Source: Eulemur rufifrons
Lineage: Eukaryota; Chordata; Mammalia; Primates; Lemuridae
Length of the DNA: 64,000 nucleotides
Assembly (NCBI RefSeq): GCF_041146395.1
Contig: NC_090983.1
Span: 64,487,501-64,551,500 of the forward strand
Direction of reading: 5' to 3'
Positions 48,938 through 62,664 of the stretch are shown one piece after another (position 1 is the stretch's first letter; each line of letters begins with the position of its first letter). The position numbers and the translations under genes were made by a program. Below the pieces are notes generated by a model. That model saw only the letters and a program-made list of their open reading frames with translations. It had not been told where the DNA came from and searched no databases.

Positions 48938-51404
48938 TAAGAATATTTTAAGTTGTTCTGATTTTTGTAAAAAAAAAAACTAGGGCAACTAATGGGAAAA
49001 TGGACAGCAAAGTAGTTACATTCTTTGTACATCTCCATTTATCTCCGTAGTGCTAAGATTTCTTAGGCAATCTATCTGCTGGAAGGTATAGTTTCTCTCC
49101 AGCCTGGAATTTAATGATCATCCTTTTTATTCCAGAACGATTAGGCTACCTTTAGGGTAAAATTTGAAAGTGAAGGCATTCTAATAAGATGAATAGTTTT
49201 TTTATGCTTAATGAATCAGCTTTTACCCTACTATGAAATTACCTTCAACATTTATTCTGAAAGTAGCAATGGGCCAGACAGACCCAGTAGTTTGAAATCC
49301 CTAGGTAAATAGGAAATCTTTTGGAATTTATAGAAATTGCATGGCATAGGAGGGACCTTATGTTCCAAACAAAACAATGATCCTGTGGTGAAGTAGGAAA
49401 ATCATTCCACCTAAAAGGGACCCAGTTCTCACTTTCAAATTGAAGAGAGAATTTTAAGAAAGGTGACCCAAGGTGAAATGACTTCAAGAAGCCTGAATCT
49501 ACCCTTAGTTATTTTAGAAAAAGAAAAACACACCCGTGCTCCACATATATTCCATACAGAAATATTCAGATAGCTATACAGATATAACAGGCATAGACCA
49601 AAGATTGTATTGCCTATCTTCAACATCATTCTAAAACAAGGCCTCTGAGTCACAGAAAGTGCATGCCATTTTTGTTTGTATTACTATTACATAGCTTCTT
49701 GCCCACTTACAGATTTTATTTTATAAATAATAGGATTTCTTTTAATTTCCAAATGTTTCTGTTCCATAAAACAGCTCATTTTTATCCTCTCAAGAGTTCT
49801 TTCTTCATTAATCTACAAGATTCTCAGGACATACTAAGAGCAATAGTTTCTGGAACTTGGCTTGCTTCTATTATTGCAAACATAATAGGATGACACATAA
49901 TAAATAACATAATGAAGGCTTAGACCAAGGAACTTGAGCATTTTGCTGAAAAGTATGATCTAAGAAGTGAAGTTTTCAGAATTTGTCTCATTGTTTTAAA
50001 AAGGGATGCCAATATCCTGAGTCAAAATGTTGAGTCACTAATTGTAATTTAACTCTCTCATCATGGACAGTATTCCAGTAAAATTCCATATAGTCGGGGA
50101 GTTTAACACATGGTGCATTTGAGATTGAGCAAAATACATAATCTTAATGATTTTTTTCCTCCTAAAAAAATGGATGTAATTAGGATGTAATTCAGTGATT
50201 AACTGAAACTGCTTCCCATTTGTCTCTTGGGTAAGCCATATAGAATCATTCTCTTATTCATTTTAGTTGCTTCATTTCTCTTCTTAGTATGGAAGAATTC
50301 TGGCACTTTAAGAAATACTTTGTGTACAGTAGATCTTTGATATACCAACATATAGTTTGAAGACCTTTGGAAATCCCCAAATTTCACGAAAATAATTTTA
50401 GCATGCAAAAAAAAAAAATCCCCATGAAATAAATACCTGCTTCCCAACAGAGAACCATCTCACTTAGACCTCTGTGTATATTTTCTTCAGTTTTATCATG
50501 AGAACTATCAGTAGGTTTATTTTTCTGAGGGGCAGGCAATTTTTTAAAAATTAACACAATATTCCTTCTAGAGAATTGCTGTGTACACAGTAAGAGCAAA
50601 ATCTTATTGAAATATGGACCCTGGGTGATGGGCTCTGCCTCCTCATCGGTCGGGTGATCTGCTTTCTTCTGCTGAGAGACTCCGTGATTCAGATACATGC
50701 TGTTGCAATATTAGAATTACCTGCAGGTCAGGGACTTTCAGTGTCATCAGTAATCGAAACCTCAAATATTAATTATTGCCAAGTATCTGCTGTATGCATG
50801 CATTTGATGTTTTGACAGAAAATCTCAGTTAAGTCTATGTTCTAATTTATCCTCAGTGTAAAATCTGCTGGTAAGCATGGATATTTAGAGATTTAGCCAA
50901 CCCTCTTTATTGTCAGTTGACCTTTTTCTTTAGGGTGTCTTTGTTATTCCTAGGCATGATAAAGAGCCATTCTCTCCTGTAAGGCCCAAATACTGCACAG
51001 ACTATTGCCAAGCCAGCTTTAATATTATTAGCCTTAGCAGAAGTTAATTGGGAAGGCAGCATTGAAAATAATGATCATAATCACAAGAATTTTTAAAAAA
51101 TCACCCCCTCTTTCTCTGTGATTGCAGATGGTGTTTACTTTATGTCCTTTCTTTGTTCCTTTGTATGAACCTTGGGTTTCCGTAGCAGCAGCTTGGGGGT
51201 ATTTTACCACTTTATGAAGCTGAAGGTACTTTTAGCAGGAATAAAAGCCTCTAATGCCTTTATTTGGCAGTTGTGCTTGGTTTGATTTAAATTTCCTTAT
51301 TGGGTTTCCTTTGTGAATCTCAAAAATTTACATCTTCTCCCTTTATCTTTCCCCATACATAATTAACATATATGAGAATAGCCCTGTATAATGTATAAAC
51401 ACCT

Positions 51405-51805
51405 AAATAATGCTACTAGCTAACATTGGCCTAATGCTTGCTGTGTGCTAGTGACTATGCCAAGTGTTTTATTATTTAGTCCTTAGAAGAACTTTATGAA
51501 CGATATCATTATCCCCAGTTTTCAATCTTAGGCTGTTTTCTGTTGCTGTAACAGAATACCACAGACAGGATAATTTGTAAAGTAAAGAATTTAATCTGGC
51601 CCATGGTTCTGGAGACTGCAAAGTCCAAGAGCATGATGCCGGCATCTGGTGATGGCCTTCTTGCTTCTTCATAACATGGCGGATGGGCAAGATGAAGTTG
51701 AGAGAGGTTTCTTTTTTTTATTGCTCAAGATAATACAGCTGATAATGGTAGAGCAGGAATTTAAGCTCAGTCTGACTCCAGATCACACGCTCTGAACCAC
51801 TGTAC
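51405..51805 (-). repeat. MIR SINE split by a MaLR-like insertion
   Basis: The left part (51405-51523) reads 'ctagctaacattggcctaat', 'tgtgtgctagtgactatgcc' and 'cattatccccagtttt'. The right part (51716-51805) resumes with 'attgctcaagataatacagc', 'agcaggaatttaagctcag' and 'tctgactccagatcac'. The blocks are continuous in reverse-strand MIR once the insert is ignored. Confidence 0.78.
51524..51715 (-). mobile_element. Probable MaLR LTR fragment inserted in MIR
   Basis: 'gttgctgtaacagaatacca', 'catggttctggagactgcaa', 'gccggcatctggtgatggcc' and 'tcttcataacatggcggatg' resemble reverse-strand MaLR-related LTR text. The fragment is short and incomplete, and the subfamily is uncertain. Confidence 0.55.
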
Positions 51806-52344
51806 TTTGTACCTCCCCAAATATCTGGTGAATTCCAGTACATTATCTTCTTCCTTTCCTCATCAGCACCCATGTTCCTTCATTTACCACAAGCTACAAA
51901 GAGTCGTATTTCTCTAGGACTCTAAAAGATACAATCAGCTTTCCATAAGTCCACTTGCCAACAGAATTAAAAGCTCAAACTAAAGACAGGGGAGGATAGA
52001 AGAGAAAGCCATCTTACCTGCCATCTAATAAAGTGAACCTTGTTAGTGTAGCTGGTCTTACAAAACTCAGCTGTTGATTGGTTGTCTAATATGCAACTCC
52101 CCAAGCTTACAGGGCACGGAGAAGATACGTAACTTGTCATTAGCTGAATGCCTGGGAGGGTTTGTGCATATATAAGAGGAAACATTCTTTTAGGGATCAC
52201 TGTCTAACAAATCTTAACTCTGCTTTAGAAAGGAATGGGCATATAGGAACATTTTAATTTTACTATGAGTATAAATCTGATTAAAACATAAGACCAAACC
52301 ACTTTTAGTAAGAAGTGAATGGTGAGTGGTGAATCCCATTTTTA

Positions 52345-52490
52345 TCTAATTTAACAGATATTTATTAAGCATCATGCCAGTGATTTTGCTAGGTACAGCA
52401 CTAAGGAAGACACATTTTCTACCTTCAAGGAGGTTCTTGTCTTGTATAGAATATGAACTTCACACATAATGTAGATCAGAATGTAGGAGA
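52345..52490 (-). repeat. L2-like LINE fragment
   Basis: 'aacagatatttattaagcat', 'tgattttgctaggtacagca' and 'ctaccttcaaggaggttctt' follow the reverse complement of the L2 3' end. Purine-rich sequence to about 52760 may be a continuation of old repeat. Confidence 0.6.
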
Positions 52491-54329
52491 TGGAAAGTGC
52501 TACTGAGATTGCAAAGTAGGAAGTGATTGCACATGACTGAGAGCATCAGGAAAAGCTTGGCATTTTTGAATGAGTCTTCAGGATGGGGTGGGCAGCCCAG
52601 GCCTGAAGACCTGACTAGTGTGGCTACCTGCCCTGCCTGGTGTTTGCTGGGGCCGTATTACAGAGGATCTTTAACATCAGGGGAAGACTTGTACTTCACT
52701 GAGAAGGGAGGTAATACAAACTGCCTCAGGGTTTGCCCTGACTCAATGTGAAATAGAGGGAGGGTCCAAGGAAGAAGATGGTTCAGAGATGAGTGTGAGA
52801 TTTGAGTCTAGGAAACTGAGAGATTGGTATCATTAACAGATATAGGGATCAGGAGGAAGAATTTGTTTTTATTCTTGCCTGGAAATTTACATCAGCTCTC
52901 AGGGTAAACTTCAAATTGAGTGCCCGTTTGCTTCATGAGTTTGTGCACTTTTGGTATGGCTATTAAACGGAAAGAAGTATTCGTGCATCAATTCCAGACT
53001 GGTGAACCTTGAGTGCAGAAGAGAGACTAGTAATTAAACATTGTGTCTGTCAGCTGGAGTAGGTGGTCTGTTCATTTATTACTCAGGGACCAGTTACAGT
53101 GGATTAGACACTTTCCACTGAGATAGTCTTGATGATCAATAATGATAAGATCTATATATTTCTCCAATAATTATTTTCTTAAAATTTTATAATTCATTGT
53201 AGGGCTTTAAACTTTCATCAAAGTTTTTCTTTTGTTTTTTGTTTGTTTGTTTTTGTTTAATAAAGTGCTTTGCAACTCCCTTGATTATGATCATTTGGCT
53301 TCAGACTGGAGAATTTTGAGAAGAGATTTTGTAAGAGAGCCATGGAACTGAGTGGGAGGAGAGCAGGACTAGTTTCCATAAATGGGGTATCTAGAATTAG
53401 CGAGAAAGTAGACTCGTAACACAAACAATCCTGACCAAGTTCAAGGCTCTGCTAGGGGACACAGACTCCCTCTCCTTCTGGCTGTCTATGCACCCACTGA
53501 CCTGGCCATGCCAGGCTTCAGCTTGTCTAAATTGCTTTTGGGGCTGGGACCACTTGTCTCCCTCATTTTTCCTTTCTGCCATAGCATCTCCCTGCCTCTG
53601 TTAAGTGTCATGTCAATGAGGGAACTCTTATGGGAGATCTTTTTTTTTTTTTGAGCAACAGAATTTACATGCACAGTTTTAGATTTCCAGATTTACAAAG
53701 GATACTTTCCAACAGATTAAGGACTATTGCTTTAAAGATGAAACAAAAAGGCAGTCACTTGTGGTCCTAGAAACAAATTGGGCCTGCTAGCCCATTTGGA
53801 CAGGAGTGCTGATCTTTTTTCCAAGGGGTTTTCCAAAATGTTTCATCTTCACCTCCAAATCCAGGCCATAGATTATGAAGTTGTTTTCATTGCCCTTGAA
53901 GGCATAGCTTTTGCTCCAATACTCAATCTACTTCAATGGCCCTGTGTAGTTAGGTAATATTTTGTTTCCTAGATTTTTTTCCTATTATCCCTTTGTTCAT
54001 TATCCTTAGTTTGATAGCATGCAATTAGCTGTTTTTGTATGTGTGTGGTTTTTTTTCTTTTTCTTTTTTTTTTTTTTTTTTTTGACTGATTAAGTGCCAA
54101 TTAGCTGTTAAAAGCCCTACTTATTTAATTTTGGCTCAGGTTTTTGAGGAAAAGAATTTGAACATTTATTTAATTAAAACGTTTATTGAACTTTTTTCAT
54201 CTCTAGTCTAAATTACAGAACTTTACATCTCTTCTAGCCGAGTGACTGCTAACAAGGAGCACTCACCAGAATTAAAGTCTGCATGCCCAGGCCCTTCCGT
54301 AGATTCTGAGTCAGAAGATTCAGAGACAT

Positions 54330-54560
54330 TTATGGAGAGAGGCAGTGCAACGTGCGGTTGTACTAACGAGCACAGGCTCAAACTTTCTACCTGGCTCTGC
54401 CACTTGCTCAAGCAAATTTCTCAAGCTCTCAGTGCCCCAGTTTCCTTACCTGTAAAATCAGGATAATAATAGTATCTACCACACAGGGTTCTTGTAGGGA
54501 CTAAATGGGTTAATGTAAAGTGCTCCAAACATTTGCTGGCATGTATATTAATGTTGCTGC
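54330..54560 (+). repeat. MIR SINE, near full length
   Basis: 'cctggctctgccacttgctc', 'ccccagtttccttacctgta', 'ggataataatagtatctacc', 'cacagggttcttgtaggga' and 'ttaatgtaaagtgctccaaa' give the whole MIR core and 3' part in order. It is among the clearest copies. Confidence 0.92.
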
Positions 54561-54629
54561 TGTCATTATGTATTTTTAAAAGCTTCCCGGAAGATTCTGA
54601 TGTTCAATCCCAGTTAAGAGCTTCTGTTT

Positions 54630-54750
54630 CAGTCTTTTCATGTTATAATTGAGAAAGCTGAGGCTCAGAGAGGGTGAAATGACCTTCTTGGAGTCACAAA
54701 ACTAGGAAATGGCAGGCCTGGGATCATCTAAAACTTAGCATCAGTACCAT
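54630..54750 (-). repeat. MIR-family SINE remnant
   Basis: 'aattgagaaagctgaggctc', 'agagagggtgaaatgacctt' and 'ctaggaaatggcaggcctgg' match the reverse-strand MIR core. It lies about 70 bp from the + strand MIR, in opposite orientation. Confidence 0.75.
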
Positions 54751-57044
54751 TCAGTGATGTTACTTTATTGTGATTCAGCGTGGTAGGCAGCTTATTATTG
54801 TGCTGCCGACTATTGGGTCATGGTGAGGGTGTGTGCCAACTAGTTGTACCCGCTCTTGGCGTGGCATTTGAGTGTGATGTATGTGTAGGTTGTTTGTACA
54901 ATTTTATATGAATGGACATGTGCTGACTTGAATTTCCAAAAGAATACCAAGACAGAGTTACAACTTTCCTAATCAATGACTCATTTACAAGAAGTTCAAA
55001 TGCACGTGAAGAGATGGCAGGAGACACACTTGTCCAGTGTCTGCACTTGAAGTGACGTAATATAGATGTGCTCATCAGTGTGTTAAAATTTGTTGTTCCA
55101 TATATTTACCTGTGTTTCCTATTTATTATATGTTTTTGTATTTAAATGCTAAGAAGTAAAAATCAAATGGGAAATTGGTGGAACCCCTAAAGCACCTCTT
55201 CAGAGCCTGATTTGATAACCACTGTTCCAAGGAGTGTGGATTTTATTCCTAGATGAAACAACGTCATCAGAGAGAACTTAACCACAGCTATTTACCCTTG
55301 AAGAATTCCAGCCTGTACGGGGGTACTTGGACCCCAGGTGATCATTTGACCAGGCATTGCACATAGATAGGGTTTGGCTTTTAGGACTGGAGGAAGGCTC
55401 TTTCCTACCTTAGAGCTAGGAAAAACAGAACTTCTTTTTGAGCCTAGGACATGGTTTTACTGTAATGAACACTCTATTCCATAATTATTATATTTCCTTC
55501 TTATTTTGACTGCTTGACTGCTAAGAGGTTCTGAGTCAACTTTGCATCTGGTGTTGGCAGTTTTGTAGGATCTCACTTTCTGGTTCACAGATCTGTGGAA
55601 TAACTCTCCTCCTAGGGTTTATTTTCCCTTCACCTTGAACTCCATCTATTTCTGTCTTGTGGTGTTGCGTATATTTTTGCCAGCAGCCTCAAACTTTTTG
55701 GGGGAAGAGGTATAAATAAATGTTTCTCATGCTCTATTTGACTACCCCTCTTGAAATCACAGTAGAAGGAACGTTGCTTAGTCATCTTCTTTTGTCAGTT
55801 TGTACAGCATTCATTATTCGTACCAAAGTGGCTCACTTGGGAATGCTGATATTTTGGATATCTAATGGCATTTCCATTGGAAGGGAAATCTGATTCCTTC
55901 TCTTAATGGCCCTACAAAGAAATAAGTGTATGTACAGTAGTTCCCTGGACTGTTAATAAGCATTAAAATCAGCAAATACCCAAAATCATGATTTCTAACA
56001 ACTTTTATCTTGATCAACATCTTTACTGAAAGAAAGGTTTTTTAAAAATATGATTTTCTTATACTCTTTTTCACTTGGAATTCACTTTGGCCTTGAGTTA
56101 ATTGTCCCTTTTTTCAATGTTTAAAGACAGGAAACATTTAGCAACTTGCCTGGATATGTTTTAGCTGAAGAACTTTGCTTTATAAACTGTGCTTAATAAA
56201 TCGCAATTTACAATTGTTGGTTCTGGCTTATAAACCACCTGTGGACCATGCATCAGCTTTATTCTCTATTATGAGTTCCTGATAAATTCCCAGCCTAAGA
56301 TATGAAGGAACGTTCTCGTTAGTTTGTTTCCTTTCCTCCTCTGTCTGCTTTCCTTTCTTTTTGGATGTCTGTTTAACTGCACCGCCCTTTGTTCTACTTC
56401 CATAGACAGTAATAATACCGGTTCTGAGTTTTTCAGGATTGTGTTTTCCTTCTTTATTATAAGGTTGATTTGTGCCTCAATCTTAACACATAGATTAAAT
56501 GGTTTTCTGACTGCTAATACTGCTAGACCAAGGTGTCCTCTGTGGGTCCCACCGCTGACAAATGTCCAGCGTGGAAGAATTTTAATACCGCGTTGAAGAG
56601 AAATGAGGAGGTGACATTTCATAAATGATCTCAGACTGCAGCAAATTAGGCAGCCCTTCATTCTCCATGCATATTGTTGTTACTTTACAAACCTCCCCAG
56701 CAGCAGGATCTTAGGAGTGCTGCTGCCGCTCTGACACAGTTGCCAGGGTGTGTCTCGGTCTGAGCATGTCTTTTCGTGTTGTGGACCCTCACGAGCCATA
56801 AAGATAAGTATCACTGGACGTGTGCCTGAAATCTGTGCACCCTGCTGCTGCCCGCATCTGCACAAAATGTACAGGTAGGCCCTCTCTCCAAAGACAGGTA
56901 AACTCAGGAGTCCTGGCTTATTGACCCCAAATGGATTTTTAACTTTTTTTCCTTTTCCACTAAGACCTTCACAAGTCTTGCGATGGCTACAAAGGCTTGT
57001 ATTATCTGCCCTCTCTCCCCATATTTCTGACTTTGTCTTCCTTG

Positions 57045-57345
57045 ACTGTCTTCTGCCATTTCACTCCAGCCATCATGAGTTCTTTGGTGTTTTTTAAGCA
57101 CGCCAGGTCTTCTAACCCTTGCTCTGGTTCTTCCTCCTCTGCCTGCACAGCCCGTCCCCTAGGTCCCCTGACTCACTCCCTCATGTCCTTCAAGACTTTG
57201 CTCCAGTGTCTCCTTCTCAGCGAGCCTACCTTGGCCACTCTTTAAAAAAAAGTCATCTGCCTCCACTTCACCTTGGACTTCTCAATCTCAATCTCCTTTT
57301 GCTTGTACTGTGTGTCATAATAACCACCCTCTGACATACTGAGCA
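57045..57345 (+). repeat. L2 LINE fragment
   Basis: 'aagcacgccaggtcttctaa', 'ctcctctgcctgcacagccc', 'atgtccttcaagactttgct', 'ccagtgtctccttctcagcg' and 'agcctaccttggccac' follow the L2 3' region in order. ORFs here are remnants of this element. Confidence 0.75.
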
Positions 57346-58670
57346 ATTTGCTTATTTTTTCTTTTTTATCATAAGCAAATATCTTCAAATAGTTTTGAAT
57401 GAAGGAATAAAATGCTGCTTTATCTGGCACAAAGGAAGGCTGGGGTGTGAGTCCACATTCCTAATTACAGAAGTATTGATATCTTAATGGCGAAACTCTG
57501 GACTTAATCCTAAGGTACCCTTCTCCCCCACCCCCCACCTGCCTCCCAGATGAACAACTAAAATATCACTGAATAGGGATTAGTTGTGCTGGGGAAGGCT
57601 GTGGTGTAAATGGAGGCTTTAGAATTTGCAACAAGGGTGAACGTTACTTCCCCCATGATATATATATTTCTCTCTCATCCTGTTTTTCTCATCTATTTAT
57701 TGTTGTCTTATTATGTGTATTTCTATAACACATCAGGTTATTTTTGTAATGAGGCAGTCTACAAATAAATAATCTCTTAAGAAATAGTAGATAATCAACC
57801 ACTAAGCCTCCAGCTCTTCATTGGTGACATCAGCAAATTGAATCAGAGATCAGGAATAAACAAGTAAGTGGCCATACACCACCCCCATTTCCTGTCCCCA
57901 GGCAGAATTGCTGGTAACTAGATGAGAACACTCTTTCCTGCTGGGCTTTGCTGGGCCTCACAGTCATTCCCTACGCAACACAACCACTAGCAACTCATTA
58001 GAGCTGGCATGGAAGATGAAAGCTTTGAAATTTTTGGCAAATTCCTTCCAGCTCTGTGATCCAAGAAAGGGAGGAATAAAGGGTTACTCTGTGTCTTCTT
58101 TCTAGAGACCTCGCTTGTTTCGGGTTTTTTCATATTAAATATGCCTGCATAAAACATTAATTAACCCAAGTAATCATTCACTGGGTTATCTTCCAGTATA
58201 GTCAAGAAATAGGTTATACTAATTAATCAAATTTTTCTGATTATAGAGTCTTACTTTATATATCTTACATGAATTACTAATTTCCAAAGCAGTAGAATGT
58301 ATTGAGATACATTCTCTTATCATGATGTACCACTTGAATTCCAGACTCATCATTAGGGCCAATTACCATTGAACTATGCTTGTGCTGAAGAGCTGCTTAT
58401 GATAGATTTCTTGTCAGTCAGGTGCTTCATCTCCAGGTCATTTGCTGTATTTGATCAGTGCCGGTTGATAGTCATTAGACAAGCTCTTCAGGCTCAACCA
58501 CCGATGAGAAGTTGCACACTTGATACAATCAACCTCTGTCAAAGCCATTTTGTTCCTGCCTCATTTTTGCTTTTGTCCTGTGTTCCTTACCATTGATTTT
58601 TTTTCAACCTTTTATCTTCTAGGGTATGTTTCTTTAAGCTACCCTAAGTTCTTTCTAGAACAGGACAGGC

Positions 58671-58680
58671 TGTACACACA

Positions 58681-58711
<31 letters not shown>
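58671..58711 (+). repeat. (CA)n microsatellite
   Basis: About 40 bases of CA with a single interruption (cata). It is likely polymorphic. Confidence 0.95.
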
Positions 58712-61029
58712 CCTTATGCATATATACATGCACACAAGCTGGTATGTTTGAATGCATAAATATCATTTTTACTTTTGGAAATTAAATAATCAAAAACATC
58801 AACTAGAAATCTTTTCATTTTCTGGCAAAGGGTATATTTTGAATGAGACACTTTCTGAAATGTCTTGTGAGGAACATTTAGGGTGTCAAATGCATACATC
58901 CTTTAAAAAAAAGTACCCAGTATTGGTTCGGGGTAGATTTAAATAGTGGTTTCCTTTCTCACTATATTTTAAGCGTAACCTAGATAACATTCTTTAACTG
59001 GATCACGAATTAGAAACTTATTTAAGGTAATAATATTAGAGATTATGACTGTGCAGGCCACTGTTCTGTTCTAGAATGGTCAAAACTCAGAAATACTGCG
59101 CTGCCCCTTCTCCATGCAGTGGGAAGTGTCTAATTTGTTACCATTTATTTTAGCCTCCTTTGAACTCTAAGATTGAGGTAATGAATGTGAAAGTGCTTTG
59201 TAAAGTATAAAACAATCTATTTAAACGGAGGATCAGGATTTCGGGGCCTCTATTGGTATGTCATGGGGCTAGATTTGAGATATTGCCTATGAAATGCAGC
59301 AAAATTTCGTAATTTAGAAATGCTGTGGTTCCCATGATAATATATTTGAAATTGCTTTGGATAATGTTAGAGATCAGTAAAAATGTAACTCAAAAGTGTG
59401 CATTCCATGGATGGAAATTGGTGGACAGACCTTCAAGGTGGTTTCACCCATAGTATTCAGGGTTGGTTGTTTATACCAGCACTTACTGACCTCCAGTGAG
59501 GAAACTGATTAGTCCCACTGCTGTCTTGTGTTCATCACCATTCTGCTTAGAATAATTTTCTAGTTCTACAATCTTGATCTTTTGCATCAGTGAGATTCCT
59601 TATTGTGGCTCTCTTGCATCACTGGATATCACATGGATGCTATAAGTGGGGATAAAAATAAGGTTAAAAATGGTGTTGAAATAAACACACTATGGTGCTA
59701 TAACTATTACATGAAAACTTGTTTGAGAATCTTGTGTTTGGCAAGGTTGTATTTGCTTTGGTGGTTATGTGGTTTGAAATGTCTTGTGAGCAATGATGAT
59801 GATGGGTTTTTCACTGAAACTTTAAACATTCAAATTATTACATCTACAGAGGCAATAGAATATTGTTTTAGTATTCGAAGCAATTAATTGCCAGCCCTTA
59901 GAAAGGAAAAGATATGGTCCCACCTCTGTATTAATACTAAAAGTGATTTTATTCTTTTAGTTCAAAGTCATTCTTTTTTTATAATATTCATTTCTTAAAT
60001 GATTTAAGTTAAAGCAAAAGGTCTCTCTGACAATGGTTTTACACTTAGTTTTTCACTAGTGATAAAAGATCTTATTTTGGTAGTACTTCTAGAAAAAGAA
60101 ACAACAACGAATTTTCTTTTGTAATCATTCTTTTGCAAAGTTTGCTTTTTAAAAAGAACATTGGCATACTAATTACATTTAGTTTAAATTTATTACAGAA
60201 TCCAAATGAAAAATAAGAATTTTCTTTGTGGTTTGGAAGGTAGCTTTGAAAAATTTTGTTCAGTCCTTTGTAGTGTTTAGAAGATTTTGTTACTGGATAA
60301 AATAAGACCACTAACTTCTGTTCTTCAGTTCTACCATTCCATGGCCTTAAAGTCTTAATTTTTAGGAACGGCTTAAAGCAAATGAAAGATTTGGTCATGG
60401 TATTAATAATTGAGAGAGTTAATATGTAGCATCTCTTGTTTGCAGTCTTCATCCTAACCCCATTCCTGTGTTGGCTATTATAGCTTTAGGAGGAATGGAC
60501 AGAGAATGGAAGCTGAAGCCAGTTTTACAACATGGCAACTCAGGTCAGCCGAGGTGAAATTTTTAAATAGATTCAAAAAAGATTTGGATATTTTCTGTGA
60601 TTTATCTCTATTTTAAGGACATGTTCTGATTCTTGTTTTATATAATTCTGATAAACAAAATTCCCATCTTAGGAAAATAGGAAAGCAGGCTGCTATTCTG
60701 AAGGAAGATCAGGCTGGCTCAGGGCCCACATTCAGCACCTTGAGGGCCGCTGGCTGCTGCCTCCTTTGGTCAGTGTCTGTGCCAGACCAGGAGTTACGTA
60801 TTTTTAGCATCACATCTGGACTGGCGTATCCATGTGAAAGGGCACATGCCTATGGTGAATACCAGCATAGCCCATCTGTAAGAAGAACCATAAAGACCCA
60901 AAACAAAAGAGGCCAATAGCTGAAGCTCTGAAGTGTTTTGTTTTGTTTTTTTAAAAAGGGGCAGACATGGGAGAAATTAATGGTTGAGGAGACCCTAAAG
61001 ACTGGAGAAGGCTTCGAAGACTTAGAGAA

Positions 61030-61135
61030 ATTTGTTTATCAAGTAATTCAGCAAATACCTACTGAGAGTACATACTGTGCTAGGTTCTGGGAGATCCAAG
61101 GTGAACTGAATAATACAGTCCCTCACTCTGAACAG
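61030..61135 (-). repeat. L2 LINE 3'-end fragment
   Basis: 'aattcagcaaatacctactg', 'catactgtgctaggttctgg' and 'acagtccctcactctgaac' match the reverse complement of the L2 3' end. Confidence 0.6.
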
Positions 61136-61934
61136 TCATCGTCTGCTTATAATTCTCGTGTTGACATTGTGCTGTTTTATAGCCTGGGCTATTACAATGA
61201 TATCCAATCTTCTTAGAGTTTTAAAGCTGGCATTATAAGGGAAGATTATTCCTACTACTCCCCACCCCCTTCCAGAGTGACAATCAAAATATTTAATAAT
61301 TAGAAAAGACTCTAGCCAATCAGAATAAGCGCTGGCAAACTCAGTGTGATCCCCATTCTGGCCACCCATGGGGAACTTCTCTGACTTTTTAATGGGATGT
61401 TAAGAGATGTGATTTACCTGGACTGTCTTCTCAAAGAGTAAGTAAAAGACAAAACATAAGATTTGGAATCAGTTTAAAAGCAGAAGACCTGATTTCAGCC
61501 TTGGACCTGGTTGATAATGACAAGGGTTGAATGCAAGCCAACTCTTAGGAATTCACTAAATATTTAAGTTACTGTTTCTTTCATCTTTAAAATGGAAATG
61601 ATATGACATGGAATAGGAATTTCCAACCCCTGCTTCAGGTCCCCTCACTTTCCTCAGGAGTGGGCAGTTTCAGGTCCCCCTTAGAAACTCTTTGCTGTGG
61701 ACCCTGAAACACTACTAACCTCTCCCTATAGGCTAACTCTTCCTGCCTTTAAATGTTAACTCACTCTTCCCTCCCTCTCCAGTATTTTCAGCTGCTCTCT
61801 GTAAACTGATACTTTCTGGTGTGGAGATGTCTGGGGTGGTCGTCTTTTCTGGACTGTTGTCTGAAGTTTCTATTAGTTTCTAGGACCTGAAAGTCCTGCA
61901 GGTTACTCCACTTAACATTGTAGGTTTCATAATG

Positions 61935-62057
61935 GGAAGAAAAAGGGTTCTACTTTAAGTTCTGGTGAAATTACTATGTAGCCTTGGGCAAATTTGCCTG
62001 AGATCTAGTCTCCTTTTTTGGAAAATAGGGATAAAATACTAACATTCTGTGATTATT
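61935..62057 (+). repeat. MIR SINE remnant
   Basis: 'taagttctggtgaaattac', 'atgtagccttgggcaaattt' and 'ggaaaatagggataaaatac' match the MIR core in + orientation. Confidence 0.6.
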
Positions 62058-62092
62058 TTTAGAAGAGAAATAGATGTAGCCTTGCTGTCATC

Positions 62093-62267
62093 CAGCAGTC
62101 CCCAACCTTTTTGGCATCAGGGACCGGTTTCATGGAAGACAATTTTTCCACAGTGTGTAGGCGGGGGTGCGGGTTGGGGAGCTGGAGCTCAGGCAGTGAT
62201 GCACAGCCCGGTTCCTAACAGGCCATGGACTGGTAATGGGCCACAGCCCATGGGTTGGGGACTGCAG
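62093..62267 (+). mobile_element. hAT-Charlie-like MITE, internally deleted
   Basis: Terminal inverted repeats are visible: 'cagcagtccccaacc' at the start and 'ggttggggactgcag' at the end. Between them are 'catcagggaccggtttcatg', 'acaatttttccacagt', 'gagctcaggcagtgatgc' and 'cccggttcctaacaggcc', typical of an abundant hAT-derived family. At 175 bp it is much shorter than the family copies I recall, so the centre is missing. No clear 8-bp duplication was found. Confidence 0.8.
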
Positions 62268-62381
62268 ACAAACGCATGGACACTCATAGCTAAAAGTTTC
62301 TATCACTGTGATCATTATCATCATATTTTAAGGATTAGTGAGACTGGGGAGTCATTGTTTACTAGGTTCTGTTCAATAAAC

Positions 62382-62664
<283 letters not shown>

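Noticed and set aside
56269..56661. 130-codon minus-strand ORF with an overlapping 90-codon + strand ORF
   Set aside because: No family resemblance and no splice or promoter context; it is within the chance range for an AT-rich intron of this size.
60072..60452. 126-codon minus-strand ORF
   Set aside because: Lys/Phe-rich chance frame; no recognised protein or processed-pseudogene features.
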